DNA of 36,741 nt from an uncultured SAR86 cluster bacterium. GTDB lineage: Bacteria > Pseudomonadota > Gammaproteobacteria > Magnimaribacterales > AG-339-G14. The position numbers and the translations under genes were made by a program. Numbering within the stretch: position 1 is the stretch's first letter; each line of letters starts with the position of its first letter. Below are positions 1-8,002 of this stretch, one piece after another. Below the pieces are notes generated by a model. That model saw nothing but the letters and a program-made list of their open reading frames with translations. It was not told the origin of the DNA and made no database searches. Location of the stretch: the NCBI GenBank assembly GCA_902514765.1, contig CABXSA010000007.1, positions 1-36,741 of the forward strand, written 5' to 3'.

Positions 1-801
1 GAATACAAAGTAATTGCTGCCTTGAATAAAACTGATGTTCCAGTTCCAAAAGCCTATATACATTGCGAAGATGAATCAGTTATTGGAACGGAGTTCTTCC
101 TAATGAGTTTTGTAGACGGGGAAGTAATGTGGGAACCTCATATCCCTCAAGCATCCAATGAAGAGAGGCAAAAGATTTATCATTCTATGAACGAAACAAT
201 TGCTATGTTACACAGTGTTGATCATGAAAGTATCGGGCTAGAGACTTTTGGAAAGCCTGGAAATTATGTAGGTAGACAAGTTGCAAGATGGTCCAAACAA
301 TATGTTGCATCGGAAACGAGAGAAATAAAATCTATGAACAATCTTATGGACTGGTTGCCGAAAAACCTCCCTGCTGAAAAAGCAACAAAACTTGTTCATG
401 GTGACTTTAGTTTAAGCAACGTCATGATTGACCTAAAAACTTTTAAAATTTGCGCGATACTGGATTGGGAGCTTTCTACACTGGGAGATCCTGCCGCAGA
501 TTTTAGTTATCACTGTATTCAATATAAGTTAAACCCTGTTTTATCGGATGAAAAACAATGCAAAGATTTGGGTATTCCTACTGAAATGGAATATTTGGAA
601 ATGTATGAAGAGAAAACTGGTTATCAAATCAAGCCGGAGTGGAATTTGTACATGGGTTTTAACTTATTTAAGTTAGCAGCTATCAGTCAAGGAATAATGG
701 GCAGAGTCAGAGACGGAACTGCAGCAGGTAAAAATGCTGACTCTTTTGGCGAAAATGCCATTATGATGGCTGATGCAGCTTGGAAATTAATTAACGAGTG
801 A
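1..801 (+). CDS. Phosphotransferase family protein (APH/ACAD10-like), 5' end cut off by the window
   Basis: The reading frame is open from base 1 and continues the family's usual N-terminal text (EYKVIAAL before TDVPVPKAY), so the true start lies upstream. The 266 visible codons carry the kinase-like catalytic loop HGDFSLSN (fragment residues 133-140, with Asp135 and Asn140) and a second metal-binding Asp in LDWE (Asp155), followed by LGDPAADFSY. This is the aminoglycoside-phosphotransferase fold of the ACAD10/11 type, which in bacteria usually sits beside acyl-CoA dehydrogenase and enoyl-CoA hydratase genes. The known members are thought to phosphorylate 4-hydroxyacyl chains; the substrate here is not visible. 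The stop lies 7 nt before the next gene, so it is probably the front of an operon with the two MaoC genes. The family call is firm and the substrate is not. Confidence 0.85.
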   Translation, partial: EYKVIAALNKTDVPVPKAYIHCEDESVIGTEFFLMSFVDGEVMWEPHIPQASNEERQKIYHSMNETIAMLHSVDHESIGLETFGKPGNYVGRQVARWSKQYVASETREIKSMNNLMDWLPKNLPAEKATKLVHGDFSLSNVMIDLKTFKICAILDWELSTLGDPAADFSYHCIQYKLNPVLSDEKQCKDLGIPTEMEYLEMYEEKTGYQIKPEWNLYMGFNLFKLAAISQGIMGRVRDGTAAGKNADSFGENAIMMADAAWKLINE

Positions 802-808
802 GGTAAAA

Positions 809-1291
809 ATGTCAAAAATAAAAATGCCAGTCGAAAAAAGTCACATTATGATGTTTGCGAGATCAATTGGAGATGCAAATCCTAAGTATTACGAAGAAAA
901 AGATGAAAACATTATTGCACCTCCTACTTTCATTCAATCTAGTGCTCAATTTGATCCTGATTATTTTTTAAGACCAAAAATTGGTGGTGACAATTGGTTT
1001 GGGTCTGGCAAAGAAGCTACAGGAATGAAATCATCAGGTTCCGGCTCTGGAGGTGGTGGAGCAGCAATGGGTCTTCATGCCGAACAACATTATGAATATC
1101 ATCAACCTTTGAAAGTGGGCGATGTTATTAGTGCTGAAGTTAAACCAGGAAAATCTTGGGAAAAAGAAAGCAAAAGAGCCGGGAAATTAAAATTTAGTGA
1201 AAGTGTAACAGAATACAGAAATCAAGATGGTGAGCTCATCATCACAGCAACTTCTGTTGGAGTGGTTACAGAAAAACCTGTAGAAAATTAG
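809..1291 (+). CDS. MaoC N-terminal (FAS1-like) dehydratase domain protein, probable hydratase partner subunit
   Basis: A 160-residue single hot-dog-fold protein. It contains the family opening MFARSIGDANPKYY, then APPTF, a glycine/serine-rich loop near residues 70-90 and the HAEQHYEYHQPLKVGD strand-turn typical of MaoC_dehydrat_N proteins. The catalytic His of R-specific hydratases (GDxNPLH) is replaced: the motif reads GDANPKYYE. The protein is therefore probably the non-catalytic half of a heteromeric enoyl-CoA hydratase. The partner would be the next gene, 9 nt downstream, which has the complete motif. It most likely acts in the cytosol in side-chain or branched acyl-CoA breakdown. Start ATG 809 follows a purine-rich GAGTGAGG stretch. 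Confidence 0.8.
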   Translation: MSKIKMPVEKSHIMMFARSIGDANPKYYEEKDENIIAPPTFIQSSAQFDPDYFLRPKIGGDNWFGSGKEATGMKSSGSGSGGGGAAMGLHAEQHYEYHQPLKVGDVISAEVKPGKSWEKESKRAGKLKFSESVTEYRNQDGELIITATSVGVVTEKPVEN

Positions 1292-1300
1292 GAGATGGAT

Positions 1301-1717
1301 ATGTTGAAGAAAAATGAAATTAAAGTTGGAGATACCTATTCTGAAAAGATTGTAGAAGATTTGAAGAGAACTCAAATTGTGCAATATGCTGGAGCATCTG
1401 GTGACTACAACCCTCTCCATTCCGATGATAAATTCACTAAAGAAATTGCAGGTTATCCAGGTGTCTTTGCTCATGGAATGTTATCAATGGGAATGACGGG
1501 TAAGATGCTTACCAACTTTGTTGGTGACGGCACGCTTAAAAAATATGGCGTTCGTTTTACCAATCAAGTTTGGCCTGGAGATTCTTTAGAAAGCACTGCA
1601 ACAATTGTAGACATCAAAGAAGAGGATGGGGAAACCCTTGCTGAGATTACTATCGAAACAAAGAATCAAGACGGTATTACTGTTATTACTGGCTCTGCTA
1701 CTGCTAAAGTAGGCTAA
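1301..1717 (+). CDS. MaoC family enoyl-CoA hydratase/dehydratase, catalytic subunit
   Basis: About 138 residues with the MaoC hot-dog fold and the intact hydratase motif GDYNPLH (Asp35 and His40 from this start), followed by YPGVFAHGMLSMGM. These are the residues that bind and protonate the 2-enoyl-CoA substrate in R-specific enoyl-CoA hydratases. Two ATGs are available, at 1295 and 1301. The AGGAG at 1290-1294 touches the first but sits 6 nt before the second, so 1301 is preferred. With the preceding FAS1-like protein it probably forms one asymmetric enzyme. The natural acyl-CoA substrate cannot be read from the sequence; fatty acid, sterol-like or aromatic side chains are all possible. Confidence 0.82.
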   Translation: MLKKNEIKVGDTYSEKIVEDLKRTQIVQYAGASGDYNPLHSDDKFTKEIAGYPGVFAHGMLSMGMTGKMLTNFVGDGTLKKYGVRFTNQVWPGDSLESTATIVDIKEEDGETLAEITIETKNQDGITVITGSATAKVG

Positions 1718-1730
1718 TAGATAAGTTTTT

Positions 1731-3329
1731 ATGAATAATCCTTCTATTCCAGAAGTTGGTGGTCGTAGTGCAAAATTTGCTCTAATTCTGCTTGTCATAG
1801 TCTATGTATTTAATTTCATAGATAGACAAATCTTAACCATTCTCGCCGAAGATTTAAAAGCAGACTTAAATATCTCTGACAGTGATATTGGATTCTTGTA
1901 TGGAACTGCTTTTGCAGTCTTTTACTCAGTGGTTGGAATCCCAATGGGTAAACTTGCTGATACTTGGAATAGAAAAAATTTAATAAGTTTGGGTTTGGCT
2001 TTTTGGAGCTTGATGACATTTTTATCAGGTACTGCAAAGTCCTTTTTATCATTATCAATTTACAGATTCGGTGTTGGCATTGGAGAATCTAGCGCGTCGC
2101 CAGCGTCTTACTCCCTTTTGTCAGACTATTTCTCTCCAAAAGTAAGAGCAACAGTATTATCTATATACGCAAGCGGGCTCTACATAGGTTCGGGAATAGG
2201 TATATTCATTGGAGGACTGATAGTAGATAACTGGAATGATGCTTTTCCAATAATATCTGAGGCTCCCTTTGGGTTAAAAGGATGGCAAGTGGCTTTCATG
2301 GCGGTTGGTCTTCCGGGAATTTTGCTGGCCCTTATAACATGGCAAATAAAAGAACCGCCTAGAGGGTTAAGCGAAGGCTTAACAGAAACCAAAAAAGAGA
2401 ATCCTCTTAAGGCAGCATTTGGAGAACTAGTAGGATTAACTCCCATTGGACTGCTTCAAGCTGAAAATACACAAAAAGAATTATTAAGAAATTTTGCTTT
2501 GCTAATTTTTGTTTTATCAGGTGCCTATTGGTTGATTCAAGCTACTGGAGATTATTTACAATGGATTGCTTTTGGAATAGGTTTTTATATTGTATGTAAT
2601 TGGATTCAAGGACTAAGAATTAGAGATAAAGTTGCTTTTGAATTGATGTTCAAAAGCAAGGCGCTTTTACTTGGTTTGTTAGCTTTTCCTTTCATTACTT
2701 TTGTAACCTATGCATTAGGTGCGTTTGGTCCCGCTTTTTACATAAGAAATTTCGGTATGACAGCCTCTGAGGTTGGTGTTATCTATGGCTTGATAACTGC
2801 TTTTGGATCCATGGTAGGAGTAATTGGAGGTGGTTTTGTTGGAGATAAACTAAGAGAAAAATACATAAATGGAAAGCTATATTTGATAATGGCTTCTGCC
2901 CTAGGTACGGCAGTTACAGGTTTAGGATTTTTGTATTCTCCTGAGGCCAATGTCTCTTTTGCATGGAAATTTTTCTATCATGTATCTTCAACTGCCTGGT
3001 TGGGATGTGCAGCATCAACAGTAACTGAGCTTGTTTTACCAAGATTAAGAGCGGTGGCAAGTGCATTTTTTATTTTAATGCTTAGTATGGGTGGATTAGC
3101 TCTGGGACCTTATCTGACAGGTATGTTAAGTGATATTTATACAATACAGTTTCTTGCTGAAGGGATGAATCAATCAATGGCAGAAGCAATTGGGTTAAAA
3201 CAAGCCCTGGCTCAGTCTTTGGTGGTTTTGTTAGTTCCAATGGTTTTACTGGGTTTTGCTTGTAGATTTTTGAAAAAAGACGAAGAAAATCTTTTTATTA
3301 AAGCGAGAAATCTAGGCGAAGCTATTTAA
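1731..3329 (+). CDS. MFS transporter, spinster-like
   Basis: A 532-residue polytopic membrane protein with two groups of hydrophobic helices. The start of helix 1 reads VFNFIDRQILTILAEDLKADL, and the loop after helix 2 has the MFS signature-like GKLADTWNRKNL. Residues near 110-130 (GVGIGESSASPASYSLLSDY) are typical of the spinster-type MFS group common in Alpha- and Gammaproteobacteria that degrade aromatic or lipid compounds. An insertion of about 80 residues between the two six-helix halves contains two extra hydrophobic stretches, making the protein longer than a usual 400-450 residue MFS carrier. It follows the MaoC gene by 13 nt and is probably co-transcribed, so uptake or export of a carboxylate or lipid-like compound is a reasonable guess. 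Its last 18 nt overlap the convergent folK. Confidence 0.82.
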   Translation: MNNPSIPEVGGRSAKFALILLVIVYVFNFIDRQILTILAEDLKADLNISDSDIGFLYGTAFAVFYSVVGIPMGKLADTWNRKNLISLGLAFWSLMTFLSGTAKSFLSLSIYRFGVGIGESSASPASYSLLSDYFSPKVRATVLSIYASGLYIGSGIGIFIGGLIVDNWNDAFPIISEAPFGLKGWQVAFMAVGLPGILLALITWQIKEPPRGLSEGLTETKKENPLKAAFGELVGLTPIGLLQAENTQKELLRNFALLIFVLSGAYWLIQATGDYLQWIAFGIGFYIVCNWIQGLRIRDKVAFELMFKSKALLLGLLAFPFITFVTYALGAFGPAFYIRNFGMTASEVGVIYGLITAFGSMVGVIGGGFVGDKLREKYINGKLYLIMASALGTAVTGLGFLYSPEANVSFAWKFFYHVSSTAWLGCAASTVTELVLPRLRAVASAFFILMLSMGGLALGPYLTGMLSDIYTIQFLAEGMNQSMAEAIGLKQALAQSLVVLLVPMVLLGFACRFLKKDEENLFIKARNLGEAI

Positions 3330-3773
3330 CCTCTTTTTCCAAATTTCTGAGATTTTTTCTTGATGCTGCGGATGTATCAAGTCAGGGGCAATTTCTGCTA
3401 AAGGCTCCAGTACAAATCTATATAGATCAATGTCTTTGTGAGGTATGTCTTTGCCTAAAGCTTTACCTACATATTTTCCGTAAAGCAACAAATCGATATC
3501 TATTTCTCTATCGGAAAACTTTTCTGACCTATCTTTTCTGCCAATTCTCGTTTCGATGTCTTTCAACGTACCTACAACCTCTTCTGCAGAATCTTCAGTT
3601 GTAAGACAGACTACTTGATTTAGAAAATCTTCACCTTCAAAGCCTTCTGATTTTGTTTTATAAGTTTTTGATTCTTTTTCTAATTGGTATTCCTGACTTA
3701 AAAGTTCTTTTGCTTTATTTAAATTTTCTTCTGGTTTTATGTTACTACCAAGACTTAAATATATTTTTGGCAT
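3312..3773 (-). CDS. folK: 2-amino-4-hydroxy-6-hydroxymethyldihydropteridine pyrophosphokinase
   Basis: A 153-residue HPPK that transfers pyrophosphate from ATP to 6-hydroxymethyl-7,8-dihydropterin in folate synthesis. Visible family marks are the N-terminal LSLGSN, the ATP/Mg-binding stretch ending in REIDIDLLLYG, and the C-terminal VLEPLAEIAPDLIHP. Its ATG overlaps the folB stop by one base (TAATG), so the two are translationally coupled, and folB supplies its substrate. The 3' end runs 18 nt into the opposite-strand MFS gene. Confidence 0.93.
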   Translation of the reverse strand: MPKIYLSLGSNIKPEENLNKAKELLSQEYQLEKESKTYKTKSEGFEGEDFLNQVVCLTTEDSAEEVVGTLKDIETRIGRKDRSEKFSDREIDIDLLLYGKYVGKALGKDIPHKDIDLYRFVLEPLAEIAPDLIHPQHQEKISEIWKKRLNSFA

Positions 3774-4126
3774 TATCTTGAGCGAAAAATTGTAAGCCCT
3801 ACTTCTTTTGATCCACGAAGAGCTCCAGGCTTGGATACAGATAGAGAAAGATTTAGCACCCTTTCATCTTGCATGATAATTTTTGAAACTTTTTCAGCAA
3901 GAGCTTCAATAAGCTGAAAAGATGATTTTTCTACAAATTTTGTTATTTTCTTTGAAGTAGTTTTATAGTCAAAAGTATCTTCTATATTGTCTGATTTAAA
4001 AGCTTTTTTGATATCAACTTCTACTTCGTAAGAAATTTTTATAAGTTGCTTAACCTCTCTTTCCCACTTAAAGATACCTATTATGGCTTCAATTTCTAAA
4101 TCATTTACAAAAATCTTATTAGACAT
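3773..4126 (-). CDS. folB: Dihydroneopterin aldolase
   Basis: A 117-residue T-fold protein. It opens with FVNDLEIEAIIGIFKWERE, the usual pterin-binding entry (L..IIGI..WER), and has the conserved C-terminal VSKPGALRGSKEVG with the catalytic lysine region. It converts 7,8-dihydroneopterin to 6-hydroxymethyl-7,8-dihydropterin plus glycolaldehyde. The gene overlaps tsaD by 8 nt upstream and touches folK downstream, forming a tsaD-folB-folK unit. In many Gammaproteobacteria plsY lies between tsaD and folB; it is absent here. The FolX epimerase paralog is less likely given the direct linkage to folK. Confidence 0.9.
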   Translation of the reverse strand: MSNKIFVNDLEIEAIIGIFKWEREVKQLIKISYEVEVDIKKAFKSDNIEDTFDYKTTSKKITKFVEKSSFQLIEALAEKVSKIIMQDERVLNLSLSVSKPGALRGSKEVGLTIFRSR

Positions 4127-5132
4127 TTTCTAAACTCCATCTTGGAGCAACATCAATACTAAAATCTTTGGTCTGCTCTTTAATTTTTTGGAAACCTGCA
4201 AAGGCAATCATCAATCCATTATCGGTACAGTGTTTTTGATCTGGATAATAAAGATTTATGGTTCCTTTTTGCTTTTCTAGTTCCTCTCTTAGGTATTTGT
4301 TAGCAGCAACTCCGCCGGATAAAACAAGTGATTGACTACTTTCAATTAAGCATGCCTTTAGGGATTTTTTAACCAGACAATCTATTGCAGCATTTTGAAA
4401 CTCAAAAGCAATATCGTTTACTGTATCTTCTGAAAGGTCATCTTTTTCGGATAAATCCTTCACCTTATAAAGTACAGAAGTTTTTAAGCCACTAAAACTA
4501 AAATTTAAGTCATTAGAATCAATCATCGGTCTTGGAAAAGAAAAATTATTTTTTCCTTTAGATAACAAAGCTCTTTTTTCAATTTCTGGACCACCTGGGT
4601 AACCCAATTTTAATAATTTTGCTGTTTTATCAAAAGCCTCCCCCACAGCATCATCTTTTGTTTGTCCAATGACTTTATATTCATTGGGTGAAGAAACTTT
4701 AACTATCAAAGTATGTCCTCCTGAGACTAACAAACTAATAAAAGGATAAGTTAAATCGTCTGCATCATATTTTGCCATTATCAGATGTGCTTCCATATGA
4801 TGAATTGGTATCACAGGAATATCTAGGGCATAAGACAAAGAGTTTGCAAAGCCTGCTCCAACCATTAAAGGACCTCTTAAACCGGGACCGTTGGTAAAGG
4901 CAATTGCTTCAATCTCATCCATCGAGACACTTGAATCTTTCATTTCATTTTTTAATAAAGGCAAGAGCCGATTAATGTGATCTCTAGCGGCTAGCTCAGG
5001 AACTACCCCTCCGTACAAATCGTGCTCTTCTGCTTGACTGTATAAAGCTTCGAATACAATTTGATTGGCTTTACCATCATATAAAGCGATTCCAGTTTCA
5101 TCGCACGAAGTCTCTATTCCTAATATTTTCAT
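4119..5132 (-). CDS. tsaD: tRNA N6-adenosine threonylcarbamoyltransferase
   Basis: A 337-residue Kae1/TsaD-family protein, the usual bacterial length. The N-terminus MKILGIETSCDETGIALYDG is diagnostic. The metal-binding His pair lies in HHMEAH (about residues 111-116), and the ASKHA nucleotide-binding loops follow (SLLVSGGHT, LSGGVAANKYLR). It transfers the threonylcarbamoyl group to A37 of ANN-decoding tRNAs with TsaB and TsaE. It is divergent from rpsU across 64 bp, the classic gammaproteobacterial arrangement. The ATG is followed directly by the conserved N-terminus, so the start is secure. Confidence 0.96.
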   Translation of the reverse strand: MKILGIETSCDETGIALYDGKANQIVFEALYSQAEEHDLYGGVVPELAARDHINRLLPLLKNEMKDSSVSMDEIEAIAFTNGPGLRGPLMVGAGFANSLSYALDIPVIPIHHMEAHLIMAKYDADDLTYPFISLLVSGGHTLIVKVSSPNEYKVIGQTKDDAVGEAFDKTAKLLKLGYPGGPEIEKRALLSKGKNNFSFPRPMIDSNDLNFSFSGLKTSVLYKVKDLSEKDDLSEDTVNDIAFEFQNAAIDCLVKKSLKACLIESSQSLVLSGGVAANKYLREELEKQKGTINLYYPDQKHCTDNGLMIAFAGFQKIKEQTKDFSIDVAPRWSLENV

Positions 5133-5149
5133 TTAAATTAAAAGTTATT

Positions 5150-5176
5150 TTGCAAAATATCTTAACTCTCTATAGA
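5150..5176 (+). promoter_or_regulatory. Possible sigma-70 promoter for rpsU
   Basis: In the 64-bp divergent gap between tsaD and rpsU, TTGCAA (5150-5155) and TATAGA (5171-5176) resemble -35 and -10 boxes. The spacing is 15 bp, shorter than the ideal 17. No clear Shine-Dalgarno precedes the rpsU ATG. This is a weak call made only by motif resemblance. Confidence 0.25.
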
Positions 5177-5196
5177 ATTCCCACCCTAATATAAAT

Positions 5197-5415
5197 ATGC
5201 CTATTATAAAGCTAAAAGATAACGAATCTTTCGATTCTGGACTCAGAAGATTTAAAAGGTCTTGTGATAAAGCTGGAATCATTTCCGAAATAAGAAAAAG
5301 AGAATTTTACGAAAAACCTACCTCTGTTAAGAAAAGAAAAGCTGCAGCAGCAGTAAAAAGACAAGCGAAAAGAAGAAAGTTCGGCAAAATGCCACCTTTG
5401 AGAGCGAGAGTCTAA
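5197..5415 (+). CDS. rpsU: 30S ribosomal protein S21
   Basis: A 72-residue basic protein with the S21 text [17 protein letters not shown], then RKREFYEKP and a Lys/Arg-rich C-terminal helix ([16 protein letters not shown]). It binds the small ribosomal subunit near the anti-Shine-Dalgarno end of 16S rRNA. It is divergent from tsaD as in E. coli. Its TAA abuts the ATG of the yqeY gene with no gap. In E. coli dnaG and rpoD follow; here they do not. Confidence 0.96.
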   Translation: MPIIKLKDNESFDSGLRRFKRSCDKAGIISEIRKREFYEKPTSVKKRKAAAAVKRQAKRRKFGKMPPLRARV

Positions 5416-5865
5416 ATGTCTAAAGATCTTAAAAGCTTGATTAAAACTCAAGTCACAATTTCTATGAAAGACGGAGACAAGTTTAGAACTACTGTTTTAA
5501 GAATGATTCTTGCGGAAATTCAAAAAATTGAAATTGAAGAAAAGTCAGATCTTGATGAACTTCAAATTACTTCAATTCTTGAAAAGATGATTAAGCAAAG
5601 AAATGACGCAATCGCACAATTTGAACAAGCGAAAAGGCAGGAATTGGCTGATAAAGAAAAACAAGAAATAGAAATCATTAAAGAATTTTTACCTGAACAA
5701 ATGTCAGAAGAAGAGGTTTCTGAATTAGTTTCTAAAATTATCTCTGAGGTTGGCGCTCAGGATATGAAAGATATGGGCAAAGTAATGGGGTCTCTGAAAC
5801 CTTTGATCGCAGGTAAAGCAGATGCTGGTGTTGTCAGCCAATTAGTAAAAAAAGCTTTAAGTTAA
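5416..5865 (+). CDS. GatB/YqeY domain-containing protein
   Basis: A 149-residue YqeY-type protein that begins on the base after the rpsU stop. The helical N-terminal part contains LRMILAEIQKIEIE, and the C-terminal part has EIIKEFLPEQMSEEEV and DMGKVMGSLKPLIAGKADAGVVSQLVKKAL, the well-conserved tail of the family. The tail resembles the tRNA-contacting end of the GatB amidotransferase subunit, but the cellular role of the free-standing protein is unresolved. Linkage to rpsU is common in Proteobacteria. The last 9 nt overlap the convergent ribE. Confidence 0.9.
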   Translation: MSKDLKSLIKTQVTISMKDGDKFRTTVLRMILAEIQKIEIEEKSDLDELQITSILEKMIKQRNDAIAQFEQAKRQELADKEKQEIEIIKEFLPEQMSEEEVSELVSKIISEVGAQDMKDMGKVMGSLKPLIAGKADAGVVSQLVKKALS

Positions 5866-6450
5866 TTTTTTAATAGTCTCAACTATAGAAATCGTTTGTT
5901 GGTCTGCTTCAACGTTTACAAAATCACCTTTTTTTAGGAAAGATAAATTAGTTTTAGAAATAGTTTCTGGAATTATAGAAATTGTAAAAAAATTATTTGT
6001 CACTTTAACGACAGTCAGGCTGATTCCATTTATAGAAACATATCCTTTTTTGAAAATGTATCCTTTCAAATTAGAAGGAATTTTAATTTTAAGAATTCTT
6101 TCTTTTTTATTCTCGAAACTTATTATTTCAGCAATATTATGAACGTGACCAGAGACAAAATGTCCTCCTACTTCATCACCGACCTTCAATGATCTCTCTA
6201 AGTTAAATGGTATTGAAGAAAATTTCTCAGAGATGTTGGTTAATTTGATTGATTCGTGTACGACATCAAATTCGATCAGGTCCTTTTTGAAATCAACTAC
6301 CGTTAAACAAACGCCATTTACTGCAATGCTATCGCCCTTCTTTAATTTTCTTGTGAAATTAGCAGGAACTGTGACGAGTAACTTATACCCATAATCCTTT
6401 TCTTCAAATTTTACCTTCTTTGATACAGCCTGAACTATTCCACTAAACAT
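5857..6450 (-). CDS. ribE: Riboflavin synthase, alpha subunit
   Basis: A 197-residue protein made of two tandem lumazine-binding repeats. The first begins MFSGIVQ and contains GDSIAVNGVCLTVV; the second repeats this as GYVSINGISLTVV near residues 130-150. The GHFVSGHVH linker is typical. It dismutates two 6,7-dimethyl-8-ribityllumazine molecules to riboflavin and a pyrimidinedione. It lies 3 nt behind pyrE and is probably co-transcribed with it. No FMN riboswitch fits in the short space upstream, and other rib genes are not nearby. Confidence 0.94.
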   Translation of the reverse strand: MFSGIVQAVSKKVKFEEKDYGYKLLVTVPANFTRKLKKGDSIAVNGVCLTVVDFKKDLIEFDVVHESIKLTNISEKFSSIPFNLERSLKVGDEVGGHFVSGHVHNIAEIISFENKKERILKIKIPSNLKGYIFKKGYVSINGISLTVVKVTNNFFTISIIPETISKTNLSFLKKGDFVNVEADQQTISIVETIKKLT

Positions 6451-6453
6451 TTT

Positions 6454-7008
6454 TTATTTTTTAAGTTCCGAAATTTTTGCAATTGAATGTATTTTAATGC
6501 CTTGCTCAGCATAAAACTCCTGAAAAGTTTTATCCGAGTCATAAGGTTCTTCTCTATCCAAAGCTACTAATGCTCCCACAAAAGTCCCGCTGTTACTTTC
6601 AATGATTTCTATTGAGTTTTTTATGGCAGTTCCAGCAGTTAAAACATCATCAATCAATAAAGCTTTCTTTCCTTCCAAATTTCCCATAATGATCCCTCCT
6701 TCGCCATGACTTTTCTCTTCTTTTCGGTCAAAAGCTAGAGGGATATTTTTTTTTGTTGCATCAAAATATTTTGTTGCAACAACTGACGCCAAAGGAATGC
6801 CTTTATATGCGGGACCAAAAAACAGATCAAAATCTATCTTCAAGTCTAATATTTTGGATACATAGCAATCAGCTAAAAAAGAAAGGGATTCAGAATCAAA
6901 AAAAGCAGCAATGTTAAAAAAATAATCGCTTTCTAAGCCAGATTTCAGTTTAAAACTTCCAAACTTTAGTGCTTCTAATTCAATGGCTTTATCTAAAAAA
7001 TCTTGCAT
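6454..7008 (-). CDS. pyrE: Orotate phosphoribosyltransferase
   Basis: About 184 residues, type I phosphoribosyltransferase fold. Conserved parts are KFGSFKLKSGLESDYFFN, FGPAYKGIPLA, FDRKEEKSHGEGG (the flexible catalytic loop) and the PRPP-binding motif LLIDDVLTAGTAI. It makes OMP from orotate and PRPP in pyrimidine synthesis. The frame could start at a TTG at 7038, but the ATG at 7008 (MQDFLDKAIE) aligns with the start of E. coli PyrE and leaves a 29-bp divergent promoter gap to gmk, so 7008 is used. It is somewhat shorter than the E. coli enzyme (213 residues), mainly at the C-terminus. Confidence 0.93.
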   Translation of the reverse strand: MQDFLDKAIELEALKFGSFKLKSGLESDYFFNIAAFFDSESLSFLADCYVSKILDLKIDFDLFFGPAYKGIPLASVVATKYFDATKKNIPLAFDRKEEKSHGEGGIIMGNLEGKKALLIDDVLTAGTAIKNSIEIIESNSGTFVGALVALDREEPYDSDKTFQEFYAEQGIKIHSIAKISELKK

Positions 7009-7037
7009 ATTGGTTTCAACATTTCCATACTTTATCA

Positions 7038-7661
7038 ATGCCTGAAAATCTCCACAAACTTTTTGTTATTTCCAGTCCCTCAGGAGGTGGTAAAACGTCC
7101 TTAATAAATGAGCTTTTTGAGGATTCAAGGTCTGCGAACTTTAAAAAAAGCATTTCAGATACTTCGAGACAAAAACGTCAAGGAGATTTAGAAGGAAAGG
7201 ATTATTATTTTTTATCTGAAAAAGATTTCAAAGATAAAATTAAAAAAGAAGAATATTTTGAATACGCAACTGTCTTTGGAAATTATTATGGTACTTCAAA
7301 GCAAGAAATAAAAACAAAATATAGTAATTCAAATCTAATTTTAGAATTAGATTGGCAAGGTGCTTTCGCTGTTAAAGGACTTTTTGATGATGCTAAGCTT
7401 ATTTTTTTAGTTCCTCCGTCTTTAGCCGATTTAAAACAAAGACTAATCAAAAGAAATCTAGATTCATCCGAATCAATAGAAAGCAGACTATCGGAAGCAA
7501 AAAAAGAAATCAGTAAGTCTGAAATATATGATTTTTTAGTCTTAAATGATGATTTTGATAAAGCCTTAGAAGATCTTTCACAAATTCTTTTTGAAGGTAT
7601 TTCGCCTGTAGATTTTAATTCAAGAGCATCTAAAGACTTGATTAAAAGATTAGTAGAATAA
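7038..7661 (+). CDS. gmk: Guanylate kinase
   Basis: A 207-residue protein starting at ATG 7038 (MPENLHKLFVISS). An upstream in-frame extension exists but is not conserved in the family. The P-loop reads SSPSGGGKTSL (family usual APSGAGKSSL). The GMP-binding region has SISDTSRQKRQGDLEGKDYYF and YFEYATVFGNYYGTSK, and the LID/Walker-B part has LILELDWQGA. It phosphorylates GMP to GDP, which also feeds (p)ppGpp synthesis by SpoT two genes downstream. It heads the gammaproteobacterial block gmk-rpoZ-spoT-ridA-recG. Confidence 0.95.
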   Translation: MPENLHKLFVISSPSGGGKTSLINELFEDSRSANFKKSISDTSRQKRQGDLEGKDYYFLSEKDFKDKIKKEEYFEYATVFGNYYGTSKQEIKTKYSNSNLILELDWQGAFAVKGLFDDAKLIFLVPPSLADLKQRLIKRNLDSSESIESRLSEAKKEISKSEIYDFLVLNDDFDKALEDLSQILFEGISPVDFNSRASKDLIKRLVE

Positions 7662-7705
7662 TCAATAAAAATTAAGTAGAATCCACTTCCTCAAGAGGTT
7701 AATGC

Positions 7706-7975
7706 ATGGCTAGAATTACTGTAGAAGACTGTTTAAAAAAAATCCCGAATAGATATGAAATGGTTAAACTTGCTGCAAAGCGAGTTAAGCAACTAGCTAT
7801 AGATGGAAGAGAACCTACCATTGATCCTGAAGATGATAAACCTACTGTAATTGCTTTAAGAGAGATTGCTGCAGGGACCGTTACTCTTGAAAATATTGAT
7901 AGTTTTAATTTTGATGCTTTCGAAGAAGAGCTATCTGATCAATTGGCCTCAGACAGCGAAGAAAGCATAGAATAA
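7706..7975 (+). CDS. rpoZ: RNA polymerase omega subunit
   Basis: An 89-residue protein with the nearly invariant [20 protein letters not shown] start and [11 protein letters not shown], an acidic tail following. Omega chaperones the beta' subunit into RNA polymerase and forms part of one ppGpp binding site, fitting its place between gmk and spoT. AGAGG lies 6 nt or so upstream of the ATG as a Shine-Dalgarno. Confidence 0.95.
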   Translation: MARITVEDCLKKIPNRYEMVKLAAKRVKQLAIDGREPTIDPEDDKPTVIALREIAAGTVTLENIDSFNFDAFEEELSDQLASDSEESIE

Positions 7976-8002
7976 CTTTTTTTTGGTAAACTCTCTTTGC
8001 TA

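Noticed and set aside
6969..7037. Upstream extension of guanylate kinase
   Set aside because: It lies antisense within pyrE, is not conserved, and ATG 7038 gives the usual 207-residue length.
7009..7038. TTG start extending PyrE by ten residues
   Set aside because: ATG 7008 matches the E. coli PyrE N-terminus, and the extension would run into the gmk start and use up the divergent promoter gap.
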